Shown: one piece after another, positions 35,002 through 43,717 of the stretch
How the letters are laid out: every line of letters starts with the position of its first letter
Position numbering within the stretch: the first letter of the stretch is position 1
Source of the DNA: Colimorpha_A sp045540115
GTDB taxonomy: Bacteria; Bacillota; Clostridia; Oscillospirales; CAG-272
NCBI GenBank assembly: GCA_045540115.1
Contig: JAZQGR010000096.1
Location: 62,001 to 126,000 of the forward strand
Direction of reading: 5' to 3'
Length of the DNA stretch: 64,000 nt
Translations under genes and position numbers: made by a program
The notes under the pieces: generated by a model
The model's input: only the letters and a program-made list of their open reading frames with translations
Told to the model about the DNA's origin: nothing
Databases searched by the model: none

Positions 35002-35931
35002 TTATCCTTTCAGAGAAAGTCCCGTTGTTTCATCACAACCGAGAACTATGTTCATATTTTGAATTGCTGCGCCCGAAGCGCCTTTTCCAAGATTATCAAA
35101 TCTTGACACAAGAAGGATCCTGTCATCGTTTCCGAGAACCGAGATCTCCATTCCATCATCGTGATCGAACTTTGATGCTGACATAAGCCCGTTTTCGGAC
35201 GGGTCATCAGAGTAATTCACGATTGGACCGTTGTAGATATACTTGTATATTTCCTTGATATCATTTGCATTTCCCTTGATCTGCTTTGCGAAAACAGGAA
35301 CCGTAACTTCCATTCCGCAGTAAAAATCAGATACGATTGGTGAAAAAATCGGAATATTATTAAGATTCGAAATCGTCGACATCTCTTTAAGATGCTTATG
35401 ATTTTGCGACAGGGCATACTGACGCGGAGCAGAAAGGAGCGGATCACGCTCTTTGTTCTCGTAATCGGCAATCATTTTCTTGCCACCACCGGAATAGCCC
35501 GTTATAGAGAAGCAGGTAAGAAGCTCGTCCTTGGATATGATCCCTGCTTGAACGAGCGGCTGAATGAGAGCAACGAATCCGCTTGCGTGGCAGCCGGGAT
35601 TGGCAATTCGCTTGCTTGACGCTATGCGCTCTCTGTATCCTTTTAGCTCAGGCATGCCGTAAGACCAATTCGGATTGGTTCTGTGAGCGGTCGACGTGTC
35701 GATTATCACAGGTCCGCCTTCTCCGACGTTAGCAACTGCTTCTCTTGCGGCATCGTCGGGCAGACAAAGAAATACGATATCGGATGATAGAGATATCTCT
35801 TTTTTTGCGGAAGGATCTTTTCTTAGCTCATCAGGGATAGATAAAAGCTCTATATCGTTTCGTTCGGACAGACGCTCATGAATACGAAGTCCCGTAGTTC
35901 CGGCGCTTCCGTCTATAAATACTTTTGTCAT
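35002..35931 (-). CDS. argC: N-acetyl-gamma-glutamyl-phosphate reductase (type 2)
   Basis: NADPH reductase, 309 residues, the short type 2 form. The N-terminal VFIDGSAGTTGLRIHERL is the Rossmann start, DIVFLCLPDDAAREAV follows, and the catalytic cysteine is in RIANPGCHASGFVALIQPL. It is the first gene of the argCJBD operon and begins 20 bases downstream of an ARG box. Confidence 0.95.
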   Translation of the reverse strand: MTKVFIDGSAGTTGLRIHERLSERNDIELLSIPDELRKDPSAKKEISLSSDIVFLCLPDDAAREAVANVGEGGPVIIDTSTAHRTNPNWSYGMPELKGYRERIASSKRIANPGCHASGFVALIQPLVQAGIISKDELLTCFSITGYSGGGKKMIADYENKERDPLLSAPRQYALSQNHKHLKEMSTISNLNNIPIFSPIVSDFYCGMEVTVPVFAKQIKGNANDIKEIYKYIYNGPIVNYSDDPSENGLMSASKFDHDDGMEISVLGNDDRILLVSRFDNLGKGASGAAIQNMNIVLGCDETTGLSLKG

Positions 35932-35950
35932 TAATATTCTCCGTAATTTG

Positions 35951-35964
35951 TGAATATAAATTCA
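35951..35964. promoter_or_regulatory. ARG box (ArgR/AhrC operator)
   Basis: TGAATATAAATTCA matches the TGAATWWWWATTCA consensus at every position. It lies about 15-28 bases downstream of the predicted transcription start of argCJBD, where a bound arginine repressor would block the operon. Confidence 0.8.
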
Positions 35965-35985
35965 GTCGAAAACAAATATGCATAT

Positions 35986-36014
35986 ATTATACAACAATAT
36001 TTATGCGGTGTCAA
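35986..36014 (-). promoter_or_regulatory. Promoter of the argCJBD operon
   Basis: TTGACA (36014-36009), a 17-bp spacer and TATAAT (35991-35986): a full consensus sigma-A promoter on the minus strand. Confidence 0.9.
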
Positions 36015-36071
36015 GTCAGTTAATATATAAAATATATTTAAAAACCGAATTGTTTTAGTGCATAATGGTAA

Positions 36072-36105
36072 AACGCCGCTTGAATGTTAAAATTCAAACG
36101 ACGTT
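36072..36105 (-). terminator. Terminator after the DUF6512 gene
   Basis: A 14-bp stem (36072-36085 with 36092-36105) that pairs fully only in minus-strand RNA, where G-U pairs replace mismatches, followed by a short T-run. It separates the membrane-protein gene from the arg promoter. Confidence 0.65.
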
Positions 36106-36150
36106 AATTTGTATTTATGAATATTTATACCGCAATTATGCAATGCGATA

Positions 36151-36696
36151 TCATGTCTGAGGTGGTATTCCAAAGTCCTCGGAAAGCGGGTCACGGAACA
36201 GCTCAATCATCGGGGGATCAAAGGTAAAGTACATAAAAATAATAAGCAAGAATGTAATTATAAGTATCCCTATTATCGATTCTCGTTCACTTAAATATGC
36301 TTTAATCAGAAAAAAGTATGTAAGAGTGGATGTAAGTCCAACGCCACCGATAAACAGAAGAATATTTGCGACAAAATAATCGGTTCCAATTATACCGCTG
36401 TAAGTATAATAGCCGGCCAGCACAAAAAGCATTCCAATTAAAGTAGCAAAACCCTTTGCGCCAAAGTATCCATCGAGTTTTTTGCCAAAGGAAAAATATT
36501 CGATAAATCCTACAATGATTGACGGAATCAGAACAAGCTTAAGATGTTCCCAAATGCTTTCATTTACAGGCGCAAAAGCACCAACAACGGTATTTCCACC
36601 GGAGTAATGAAAAGCAAAGTGCAATAGAGTCCCAAGAAGAACTGATATTAAAAATGAAATAAACAGCGTTTTTTCTACCTTTTTATTTGCGCTCAA
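36151..36696 (-). CDS. DUF6512 family membrane protein
   Basis: About 181 residues with six predicted membrane helices (for example LFISFLISVLLGTLLHFAF, LVLIPSIIVGFIEYF, IGILIITFLLIIFMYF). HYSGGNTVVGAFAPVNESIWEHLKL between helices 1 and 2 is the family's conserved loop. I choose a TTG start at 36696 because GGGGGTGA lies just upstream; an ATG at 36747 has no ribosome site. Function unknown. Confidence 0.7.
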   Translation of the reverse strand: MSANKKVEKTLFISFLISVLLGTLLHFAFHYSGGNTVVGAFAPVNESIWEHLKLVLIPSIIVGFIEYFSFGKKLDGYFGAKGFATLIGMLFVLAGYYTYSGIIGTDYFVANILLFIGGVGLTSTLTYFFLIKAYLSERESIIGILIITFLLIIFMYFTFDPPMIELFRDPLSEDFGIPPQT

Positions 36697-36779
36697 AAGA
36701 TCACCCCCACGGTAAAATATATTAACCCTAGGGAATAAATATAACAAAAAGCGGCATTTCTGCCGCTTTAAGTGTAATA

Positions 36780-38666
36780 TTATCTTCTTTTTTCCGCGAT
36801 CTCGAGAACAAGGTCGGAAATGAACTTGTCAACGTTAACGGAACCGAGGTCGCCGTTTTTCCAAGAACGAACAGCAACAGCGTTTTCTTCCATTTCCTTA
36901 TCGCCGATTATGAGCATATAAGGAGTCTTTGAAAGCTGTGCCTGGCGGATCTTGTAGCCGATCTTTTCGTAACGGTCGTCTACCTCAACACGCATTCCGA
37001 GGTCTTCCATACGCTTTGCGATCTTGTTTGTATATTCGAGATGCTCGTTTCCGATAGGAAGAAGCTTGACCTGAACGGGTGCGAGCCATGTCGGGAATGC
37101 ACCTGCATACTTCTCAATAAGGTAAGCAAGCGTTCTCTCGTAGCATCCGAGCGAGGTACGGTGAATGATATACGGTGTCTTCTTCTGTCCGTCGGTATCT
37201 GTATATTCCATACCGAACTTTTCAGCAAGAAGCATGTCGATCTGAATGGTTACGATCGTATCTTCCTTGCCAAATACGTTCTTATACTGAATATCGAGCT
37301 TCGGACCGTAGAATGCCGCTTCGTCAATTCCGATTTCATACTTAACGTCGAGCTTGTCAAGGATGTCCTTCATGACGCTTTGGGCGTTATTCCACTGCTC
37401 GGGCGTGCCCTCGTATTTTGCGGTGTTGTTAGGATCCCACTGCGAGAAGCGGAAGGTGCAGTCCTCGAGCATACCGACGGTATCGAGAACGTACTTTGCA
37501 AGCTCAAGACAGCCCTTGAATTCTTCCTCGAGCTGCTCTGGGCGAAGAACGAGGTGTCCTTCGGAGATCGTGAATTGACGGACACGGATAAGACCGTGCA
37601 TCTCGCCCGAATCCTCATTACGGAAAAGGGTTGACGTCTCGCCGAAGCGCATCGGGAGCTCGCGGTAGGAACGCGGTTTGTTAAGGAATACCTGATACTG
37701 GAAAGGGCAGGTCATGGGACGGAGCGCGAAGCATTCCTTTGTTTCATCATCAGCGTCACCGAGAATGAACATGCCGTCGCGGTAGTGATCCCAGTGTCCC
37801 GAGATCTTATAAAGATCACGCTTTGCCATAAAAGGAGTCTTTGTAAGGAGGTAACCTCTCTTCTGTTCCTCGTCCTCGATCCATCTCTGAAGAAGCTGAA
37901 CTACTCTTGCACCCTTCGGAAGAAGTATCGGAAGACCCTGACCGATAGTATCAACGGTTGTGAAAAGCTCAAGGTCACGTCCGAGCTTGTTATGGTCGCG
38001 CTTTCTCGCTTCTTCAACTTGCGTGAGATACTCGTTAAGAGCGTCCTTGTTAGGATAGGCAGTACCGTAAATACGCTGAAGCATCTTGTTCTGCGAATTG
38101 CCCTCCCAATACGCACCTGTGCACTGGGTAAGCTTGAATGCCTTTACAGCGCCTGTGCTGTGAAGATGGGGACCTGCACAAAGGTCGGTAAATTCACCCT
38201 GACGGTAGAAGGAAATGTCGCTACCCTCGGGGATTCTGTCGATGAGAAGCACCTTATACGGCTCGTTCTTTTCCTCCATAAGCTTCTTAGCTTCATCACG
38301 GGGAAGAGTAAAGCGCTCGATGATAAGGTTTTCCTTGACGATCTTCTTCATCTCTGCTTCGATCTTCGTAAGGATCTCGGGGGAGAAGGAAACGTCACTG
38401 TCAATGTCGTAATAGAAGCCGTTGTCAACGGACGGCCCAATGGTAAGCTTCGCCTCGGGGTAAAGACGCTTTACCGCCTGTGCAAGTATATGAGAAGCGG
38501 TGTGCCAGAAGACCTCCTTGCCTTCCTTGCTCTCGAAGGTAACAGGAGTAACCTCGCAGTCGCCGATCTCGGTAGAAAGACCGATCACGGTGTCACCGCA
38601 TTTTGCCGCGAGAACTTCACGGCTCATAAGCTCTTTTTCTTTCAAAAATTCATAAGCAGTTTTCAT
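36780..38666 (-). CDS. thrS: Threonine-tRNA ligase
   Basis: Charges tRNA-Thr. From ATG 38666 (MKTAYEFLKEKEL), behind GGAGGG, it has 628 residues. The second editing domain has HTASHILAQAVKRLYP and DLCAGPHLHSTG. The core has motif 2 MRFGETSTLFRNEDSGEMHGL, zinc ligands in RPMTCPFQYQVF and IIHRTSLGCYERTLAYLIE, and a C-terminal anticodon domain. The N-terminal TGS domain looks shortened, missing its usual first strands. Controlled by a T-box. Confidence 0.95.
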   Translation of the reverse strand: MKTAYEFLKEKELMSREVLAAKCGDTVIGLSTEIGDCEVTPVTFESKEGKEVFWHTASHILAQAVKRLYPEAKLTIGPSVDNGFYYDIDSDVSFSPEILTKIEAEMKKIVKENLIIERFTLPRDEAKKLMEEKNEPYKVLLIDRIPEGSDISFYRQGEFTDLCAGPHLHSTGAVKAFKLTQCTGAYWEGNSQNKMLQRIYGTAYPNKDALNEYLTQVEEARKRDHNKLGRDLELFTTVDTIGQGLPILLPKGARVVQLLQRWIEDEEQKRGYLLTKTPFMAKRDLYKISGHWDHYRDGMFILGDADDETKECFALRPMTCPFQYQVFLNKPRSYRELPMRFGETSTLFRNEDSGEMHGLIRVRQFTISEGHLVLRPEQLEEEFKGCLELAKYVLDTVGMLEDCTFRFSQWDPNNTAKYEGTPEQWNNAQSVMKDILDKLDVKYEIGIDEAAFYGPKLDIQYKNVFGKEDTIVTIQIDMLLAEKFGMEYTDTDGQKKTPYIIHRTSLGCYERTLAYLIEKYAGAFPTWLAPVQVKLLPIGNEHLEYTNKIAKRMEDLGMRVEVDDRYEKIGYKIRQAQLSKTPYMLIIGDKEMEENAVAVRSWKNGDLGSVNVDKFISDLVLEIAEKRR

Positions 38667-38691
38667 ATAAAAACCCTCCAAAAATAAGATA

Positions 38692-38889
38692 ACACCCCGA
38701 ACAATAATCTGTTCGGGGTGTGGAAATTACAAGAATTACCGCACGGTTCCACCCAATACTTTAACTCATTTGTGTTCGGTTGTGTCACGGCGGTGGTACC
38801 TTATATACGCTGCCGACGCAGTTTTCAGCTACTCTGCGCTCTCTGTACGGTGCATTTACATAAGACGTGTCCGTCGAGGTATTTCTACA
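38692..38889 (-). promoter_or_regulatory. T-box leader of thrS
   Basis: On the minus strand, TGGGTGGAACCGTGCGG is a T-box sequence, and a 12-bp terminator stem (38721-38710 with 38703-38692) follows, then a T-rich run. An ACC codon at 38851-38849 lies in the expected specifier region, fitting tRNA-Thr. Confidence 0.85.
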
Positions 38890-38895
38890 TAACCA

Positions 38896-38924
38896 ATTTT
38901 AACATCAAAACATTATTTTGTCAA
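38896..38924 (-). promoter_or_regulatory. Promoter of thrS
   Basis: TTGACA (38924-38919), a 17-bp spacer and TAAAAT (38901-38896). Confidence 0.82.
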
Positions 38925-38958
38925 GCACTTTTTTGATAACCTTTCTTTATTATTAATA

Positions 38959-38987
38959 TTGACAAATATTTTAACATTTGGTATAAT
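38959..38987 (+). promoter_or_regulatory. Promoter of alaS
   Basis: TTGACA (38959-38964), a 17-bp spacer and TATAAT (38982-38987), full consensus, divergent from thrS. The leader is only about 35 bases, so no T-box precedes alaS. Confidence 0.9.
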
Positions 38988-39029
38988 TGTTAAGTTAATA
39001 AAATGTATTTCCTTATTGGAGGTTTCACA

Positions 39030-41660
39030 ATGAAGTGGACTGGCTTAAATGAACTTCGCGAAAAGTATCTTTCTTTCTTTGAAAGCAAGGGACATCTTCG
39101 CCACAAGAGTTATCCTCTTGTACCGATAAACGATAAATCAATTCTTTTAATAAACGCGGGCATGACTCCCCTTAAAAAGTATTTTACCGGTGAGCTTGAA
39201 CCGCCTCGCCACAGAATGACTACCTGTCAGAAGTGTATCCGCACTCCTGATATTGAGCGCGTCGGAATTACGGCGCGTCACGGTACATTCTTCGAAATGC
39301 TTGGAAATTTCTCGTTCGGTGATTATTTCAAGAGAGAGGCGATAACATGGGCTTGGGAATTTATTACCGAGGTGCTTGAGCTTCCTAAGGACCGTCTATG
39401 GGTTACTATTTATCTTGACGATGACGAGGCATACGACATTTGGGCAAATGAGATCGGTGTAGATCCTGCTCATATCGTCCGTCTTGGTAAAGAAGATAAT
39501 TTCTGGGAGCACGGTTCCGGTCCTTGCGGCCCCTGCTCCGAGATCCATTTTGATCGCGGTCCCGAGTACGGTTGCGGCTCCCCCGACTGTAAGCCCGGAT
39601 GCGATTGCGATCGTTTTATGGAGTTCTGGAACCTCGTTTTCACTCAGTTCGATAACGACGGTAACAATAACTATACTCGCCTCGCAAAACCCAATATCGA
39701 CACCGGTATGGGACTTGAGCGTCTTGCTTGCCTTATGCAGGGCGTAAACAATCTTTTCGAGGTTGACACTGTACGCAATATAATGAAAGCGGTAGAGGAT
39801 GCCGCTAACGTTAAGTATAGCGATAATGAAAAGAACGATATTTCGCTTCGCGTTATTACCGACCATATACGTTCATCGAGCTTCATGATCTGCGACGGCG
39901 TTCATCCTTCGAATACAGGACGCGGATATGTTCTAAGAAGACTTCTTCGCCGTGCCGCACGACACGGAAGAATGCTCGGTATTTCCGGCACGTTCCTTTC
40001 CGATATATGCGAGGTAGTTGCAAGGGAGAATATTTCCGAGTATCCCGAGCTTACCGAGAAGCTTGACTTTATCAAGAGAGTTATCGAAAACGAGGAAAAG
40101 GCGTTTGCCGCTACTATTGACGCGGGTCTTTCTATTCTCTCTAACCTTATTCGTAAGGCAATCGAGGACGGCATGAAGGTTCTTTCCGGAGATGACGTTT
40201 TCCGTCTTTACGATACGTACGGCTTCCCGCTTGACCTTACTCGCGAGATTGCCGAGGAGCACAAGCTTGAGATCGATGAGGAATCATTTAAAAACTTCCT
40301 TAACGCTCAGAAGCAGCGTTCCAAGGACGCAAGATCCAATATCTCCGGCTGGAGTGACGCTTCTAAGTCAGTAATCACCGCATTTGATAAGACCGATTTC
40401 TGTGGATACGATAATACCTCTTGCGAGGCAAAGGTCATCGCAATTCTTGATGGCGACGAGTCTGTAGACGAGATCACAGAGGGCGAATTTACTCTTATTA
40501 CTGATAAGACCGTATTCTACGGAGAGGGTGGCGGTCAGGTTGGTGATACCGGTATTATCTATGATGATGATACCGTTATTACAGTAACTGATACCAAAAA
40601 GGTTGACGGCGTTTATATTCACTTATGTTCTCTTGCGAAGGGTGACGTTAAGGTCGGCGATATCGTAAAGCTTGAAATCAACATTGAAAGACGTGTTTCG
40701 ATAATGAGAAACCACTCGGCTTGCCACATGCTTCAGGCGGCTCTTCGTCAGGTGCTCGGCAATCACGTTGAGCAGGCAGGCTCTTACGTTGATGAAAGTA
40801 GAGTTCGCTTTGACTTTACACACTTTGCGGCTCTTACCGATAAGGAGCTTATTGAGGTTGAGGCACTTGTAAACTACCATATTCTTCTGGGCGAGACCAT
40901 CAATACTGTTGAGACAGATATTGAAACCGCTAAAAAAGAAGGCGCAATGGCGCTCTTCGGCGAGAAGTACGGCAGTACCGTCCGCATGGTCAAGATGGGC
41001 AACTTCTCAACAGAGCTTTGCGGTGGTACTCACCTCGACAATACCGGTAAGGCAGGTCTTTTTAAGATCATTTCCGAAACTTCGGTTGCTGCAGGCGTGC
41101 GAAGAATCGAAGGAACGACTGGCCTTGGAGTCCTTGCACTCCTTGCAGAGAAGGATAACCTGATAGGCGACACCGCTAAAGAACTCAAGGTTGGCAACCC
41201 TCTCGACCTTCCTAAGAAGGTTGTTCAGCTTCAGTCTGAGCTGAAGGCGGCTAAGAGCGAGATAGAATCGCTCAACAGCAAGCTCGCTGCGGGTCAGACT
41301 GATGCTATCAAGTCAGGTATGAAGACCGTCAACGGTATCAATCTTATCGTTCACACGCTTAAGGATGCTGCTCCCGATATGCCGAGAAGCATCTGCGACG
41401 AGCTTAAGGCGAGTGATGATGACGTCGTTGCGGTAATTGCACTTGTTAACGGCGACAAGCTCACTTTCAGTGCTTGCTGCGGTAAAAACGCGGTAGCTAA
41501 GGGAGCACACGCCGGAATGATTCTTAAAAACGTAAGCGCGATCTGTAACGGTGGCGGTGGCGGCCGTCCCGACAGTGCTTCGTCAGGCGGTAAGGACATT
41601 TCAAAGCTTGATGATGCACTTAATGCCGTTGAAGCGATCCTCCTTTCTCAGCTTAAATAA
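39030..41660 (+). CDS. alaS: Alanine-tRNA ligase
   Basis: Class II synthetase of 876 residues from ATG 39030 (MKWTGLNELREKYL), behind GGAGG; an in-frame ATG at 39003 overlaps that site. The catalytic core has FFESKGHLRHKSYPLVP, ARHGTFFEMLGNFSFGDYF and DTGMGLERL. The editing domain has the zinc ligands RNHSACHMLQ (HxxxH) and ELCGGTHLDNTG (CxxxH). The C-terminal oligomerisation domain ends with NGGGGGRPDSASSGG. Confidence 0.97.
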   Translation: MKWTGLNELREKYLSFFESKGHLRHKSYPLVPINDKSILLINAGMTPLKKYFTGELEPPRHRMTTCQKCIRTPDIERVGITARHGTFFEMLGNFSFGDYFKREAITWAWEFITEVLELPKDRLWVTIYLDDDEAYDIWANEIGVDPAHIVRLGKEDNFWEHGSGPCGPCSEIHFDRGPEYGCGSPDCKPGCDCDRFMEFWNLVFTQFDNDGNNNYTRLAKPNIDTGMGLERLACLMQGVNNLFEVDTVRNIMKAVEDAANVKYSDNEKNDISLRVITDHIRSSSFMICDGVHPSNTGRGYVLRRLLRRAARHGRMLGISGTFLSDICEVVARENISEYPELTEKLDFIKRVIENEEKAFAATIDAGLSILSNLIRKAIEDGMKVLSGDDVFRLYDTYGFPLDLTREIAEEHKLEIDEESFKNFLNAQKQRSKDARSNISGWSDASKSVITAFDKTDFCGYDNTSCEAKVIAILDGDESVDEITEGEFTLITDKTVFYGEGGGQVGDTGIIYDDDTVITVTDTKKVDGVYIHLCSLAKGDVKVGDIVKLEINIERRVSIMRNHSACHMLQAALRQVLGNHVEQAGSYVDESRVRFDFTHFAALTDKELIEVEALVNYHILLGETINTVETDIETAKKEGAMALFGEKYGSTVRMVKMGNFSTELCGGTHLDNTGKAGLFKIISETSVAAGVRRIEGTTGLGVLALLAEKDNLIGDTAKELKVGNPLDLPKKVVQLQSELKAAKSEIESLNSKLAAGQTDAIKSGMKTVNGINLIVHTLKDAAPDMPRSICDELKASDDDVVAVIALVNGDKLTFSACCGKNAVAKGAHAGMILKNVSAICNGGGGGRPDSASSGGKDISKLDDALNAVEAILLSQLK

Positions 41661-41670
41661 TCTTTCATTT

Positions 41671-41700
41671 GAACACCGTCTGTTGACGGTGTTCTTTTTA
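41671..41700 (+). terminator. Terminator of alaS
   Basis: A 10-bp perfect stem (gaacaccgtc / gacggtgttc) with a TGTT loop followed by TTTTTA. Confidence 0.9.
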
Positions 41701-41719
41701 TATAAATTATGAATAATTC

Positions 41720-41748
41720 TTGACAAATTCACTACTTTGTTATACAAT
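41720..41748 (+). promoter_or_regulatory. Promoter of the PadR cluster
   Basis: TTGACA (41720-41725), a 17-bp spacer and TACAAT (41743-41748). Confidence 0.85.
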
Positions 41749-41761
41749 ATAGTGGTACTAT
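41749..41761. promoter_or_regulatory. Candidate PadR operator
   Basis: Inverted repeat ATAGT-ggt-ACTAT immediately downstream of the -10, covering the expected transcription start. This is a fitting place for autorepression by the PadR protein encoded next. Confidence 0.5.
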
Positions 41762-41798
41762 GTAGCGCAAGGTATTAAATCGGGAAAGGAGGAAGGCC

Positions 41799-42128
41799 AT
41801 GACATTTGACAAATCACAACTGATGCGCGGAACTCTCGAGGGATGCATCCTTAAGATCATAAGCGAAAAAACCACTTATGGATATGAGATACTTCTTCGC
41901 CTTAAACATAAGGGCTTTTCCGATATTTCCGAGGGAACCATTTACCCTCTCTTGCTCCGCCTCGAGAAGCAGGGAAATATTGTATCAAAGCTTCTGCCTT
42001 CTCCGCTTGGTCCTAAAAGGAAATATTATTCGATAACAGATGAAGGAACAAGATATCTTGAATCATTCATCAATGCATGGGCGCAGATATCTGATTCAGT
42101 AGCAGTAATTATAGGAAGAGAGGGTTGA
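41799..42128 (+). CDS. PadR-family transcriptional regulator
   Basis: A 109-residue winged-helix repressor. LMRGTLEGCILKIISEKTTYGYEILLRLKHKG, then ISEGTIYPLLLRLEKQGNI and GPKRKYYSITDEG, form the complete PadR domain, followed by a dimerisation helix. It is the first gene of the cluster and ends 3 bases before the next gene, so it probably represses its own operon. The inducer is unknown. Confidence 0.93.
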   Translation: MTFDKSQLMRGTLEGCILKIISEKTTYGYEILLRLKHKGFSDISEGTIYPLLLRLEKQGNIVSKLLPSPLGPKRKYYSITDEGTRYLESFINAWAQISDSVAVIIGREG

Positions 42129-42131
42129 CTA

Positions 42132-42809
42132 ATGAAAAAAGAATTAAAAAGCTCATGGCGCGTTCTCACCAAAGAAAATAAAAAGATAATTATGAAGATA
42201 GCTCACTATCTTGAAAGCAGATACATAAATCAGGTTGCAGGTGAAGAAATCTTTTCCGATATAGTCGGAATGGCACTTGAGTGTCAGGAGCGAGGCGATT
42301 CCTTTGCCGATATGATCGGCTCCGATCACGAGGCTTTTTGCCGTGAACTAATACGAAACTCGCCTCGTCAGCATATTCATGAAAGGGTTCTCCATGTTCT
42401 TCATTGGGTTCTGCTTTTTGCAACGTTCCTGCTTCCGGGACTATTTATTGTCGAATTTTTTATGCCGCATTATTTTCCCGGACATGTCGATCGACTGATA
42501 TTTACTGTAAAGCTGTCGTATATACTCAAGTACTATATAATAATGTTGGTTCTTGTAATTGGTTGGTTCGTTGTTCGTATGCATACGTACAAGCCGACGG
42601 AATATGTATTGGGAACTTATTTTGCTGTATTTATGTTATTTTTCTTATTTACTGACGGAGTTCTCGCATTCATTATGAACGATACTATCCTGAACATCAA
42701 TATTATAATCTGGACAATAGTTGTAGCGATATTGCTTGTAATTTGTGACCTTACCAGACGTGTTATCGCAATGAGCATTGCCTACGCTAAGAATAAATCA
42801 AACAAATAA
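42132..42809 (+). CDS. Membrane protein with DUF1048-like N-terminus (PadR partner)
   Basis: 225 residues. The soluble N-terminal part (1-85) is helical and ends in DHEAFCRELIRNSP, close to the FCDEL motif of DUF1048 proteins, which commonly follow PadR regulators. Four membrane helices follow: LLFATFLLPGLFIVEFF, IIMLVLVIGWFVV, AVFMLFFLFTDGVLAFIM, IIIWTIVVAILLVICDL. Exact role unknown. It sits 3 bases after padR and 15 bases before the acyltransferase-like gene. Confidence 0.55.
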   Translation: MKKELKSSWRVLTKENKKIIMKIAHYLESRYINQVAGEEIFSDIVGMALECQERGDSFADMIGSDHEAFCRELIRNSPRQHIHERVLHVLHWVLLFATFLLPGLFIVEFFMPHYFPGHVDRLIFTVKLSYILKYYIIMLVLVIGWFVVRMHTYKPTEYVLGTYFAVFMLFFLFTDGVLAFIMNDTILNINIIIWTIVVAILLVICDLTRRVIAMSIAYAKNKSNK

Positions 42810-42824
42810 AGAGGTACGACCACT

Positions 42825-43706
42825 ATGGAACAAAGAAAGCGCCTTAGAGGTGACAGAAAAGACGGATATCTTGTCCGCGACATCGACTCAATGCACGCAC
42901 TTGCCCCCTACATGCTACCCAATCGCGCCGATAACGAGGCATTCCTTACTGAAACCTTCGATATGACTAACGTTATCGATTACATTAATGAAAAGAATGC
43001 AAATAATCCTGAGTTTAAATATACGTTTTTTCACTTCTTGGTCGCGGCAATCGCAAAGACAATAGTTTTAAGACCGAAGATGAACCGCTTTTACTCCGGA
43101 CACCGTCTATACGATAGAAAGGATCTTCTTTTCTCGTTCGTCGTGAAGAAGCAGTTTTCAGATAACGCCGAGGAGGTCCTTGCTACCATCAAGGTTGACC
43201 CTGATTCTGATGTTCCTCCTATCGAGCAGGTATATGAGAAGGTAAAGAAGATAGTTTTCAGCGTTCGTAAGGAAAAGAAGACTGATTCAACTACTGAAAA
43301 AATGGATATACTCCTTAAAATACCGCGCCCGATACTCAGGCTGGCTATAAAGGTACTTCGCTGGCTAGAATATCATGGAAAATATCCCAAGTCTCTTATG
43401 TGCGACGATCCGTACTACTCATCCGTATTCCTTTCAAACCTTGGAAGCATTAAAATGAGCGCTGATTACCATCATCTTGCAAACTGGGGAACAAATTCAA
43501 TTTTCGGTATTATTGGCGAAATGAAGCCGATGCCTTTCTACGGTGCTGACGGAAGTGTCTCTGTTAAGCCGGGCTTGAATATCAGCCTTACAATCGATGA
43601 AAGAATCGCTGACGGATTCTATTTTGCAAACAGCATTAAGATTCTCAGAAAAATAATTGAAACACCCGAGCTCATTGACGAGCCCATTAATAACCCCGTA
43701 GATTAA
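42825..43706 (+). CDS. CAT-fold (2-oxoacid dehydrogenase E2-like) acyltransferase homologue
   Basis: A 293-residue protein with the chloramphenicol-acetyltransferase/E2 catalytic-domain fold but no lipoyl domain. Family features are KYTFFHFLVAAIAKTI, KMNRFYSGHRLYDRKDLLFSFVVKKQF, VFLSNLGSIKM and the C-terminal LTIDERIADGFYFANSIK. In active enzymes the last motif reads HxxxDG; here Glu259 replaces the catalytic His (D258-E-R-I-A-D-G264). It may be non-catalytic or use other residues such as His216 or His217. Flanked by the DUF1048-like gene and an acyl ligase. Confidence 0.75.
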   Translation: MEQRKRLRGDRKDGYLVRDIDSMHALAPYMLPNRADNEAFLTETFDMTNVIDYINEKNANNPEFKYTFFHFLVAAIAKTIVLRPKMNRFYSGHRLYDRKDLLFSFVVKKQFSDNAEEVLATIKVDPDSDVPPIEQVYEKVKKIVFSVRKEKKTDSTTEKMDILLKIPRPILRLAIKVLRWLEYHGKYPKSLMCDDPYYSSVFLSNLGSIKMSADYHHLANWGTNSIFGIIGEMKPMPFYGADGSVSVKPGLNISLTIDERIADGFYFANSIKILRKIIETPELIDEPINNPVD

Positions 43707-43717
43707 AGGAGATAAAA

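Noticed and set aside
37041..38687. Open frames of 197 and 300 codons on the plus strand opposite thrS
   Set aside because: The minus-strand frame is unmistakable ThrS; the opposite frames have no ribosome site or domain.
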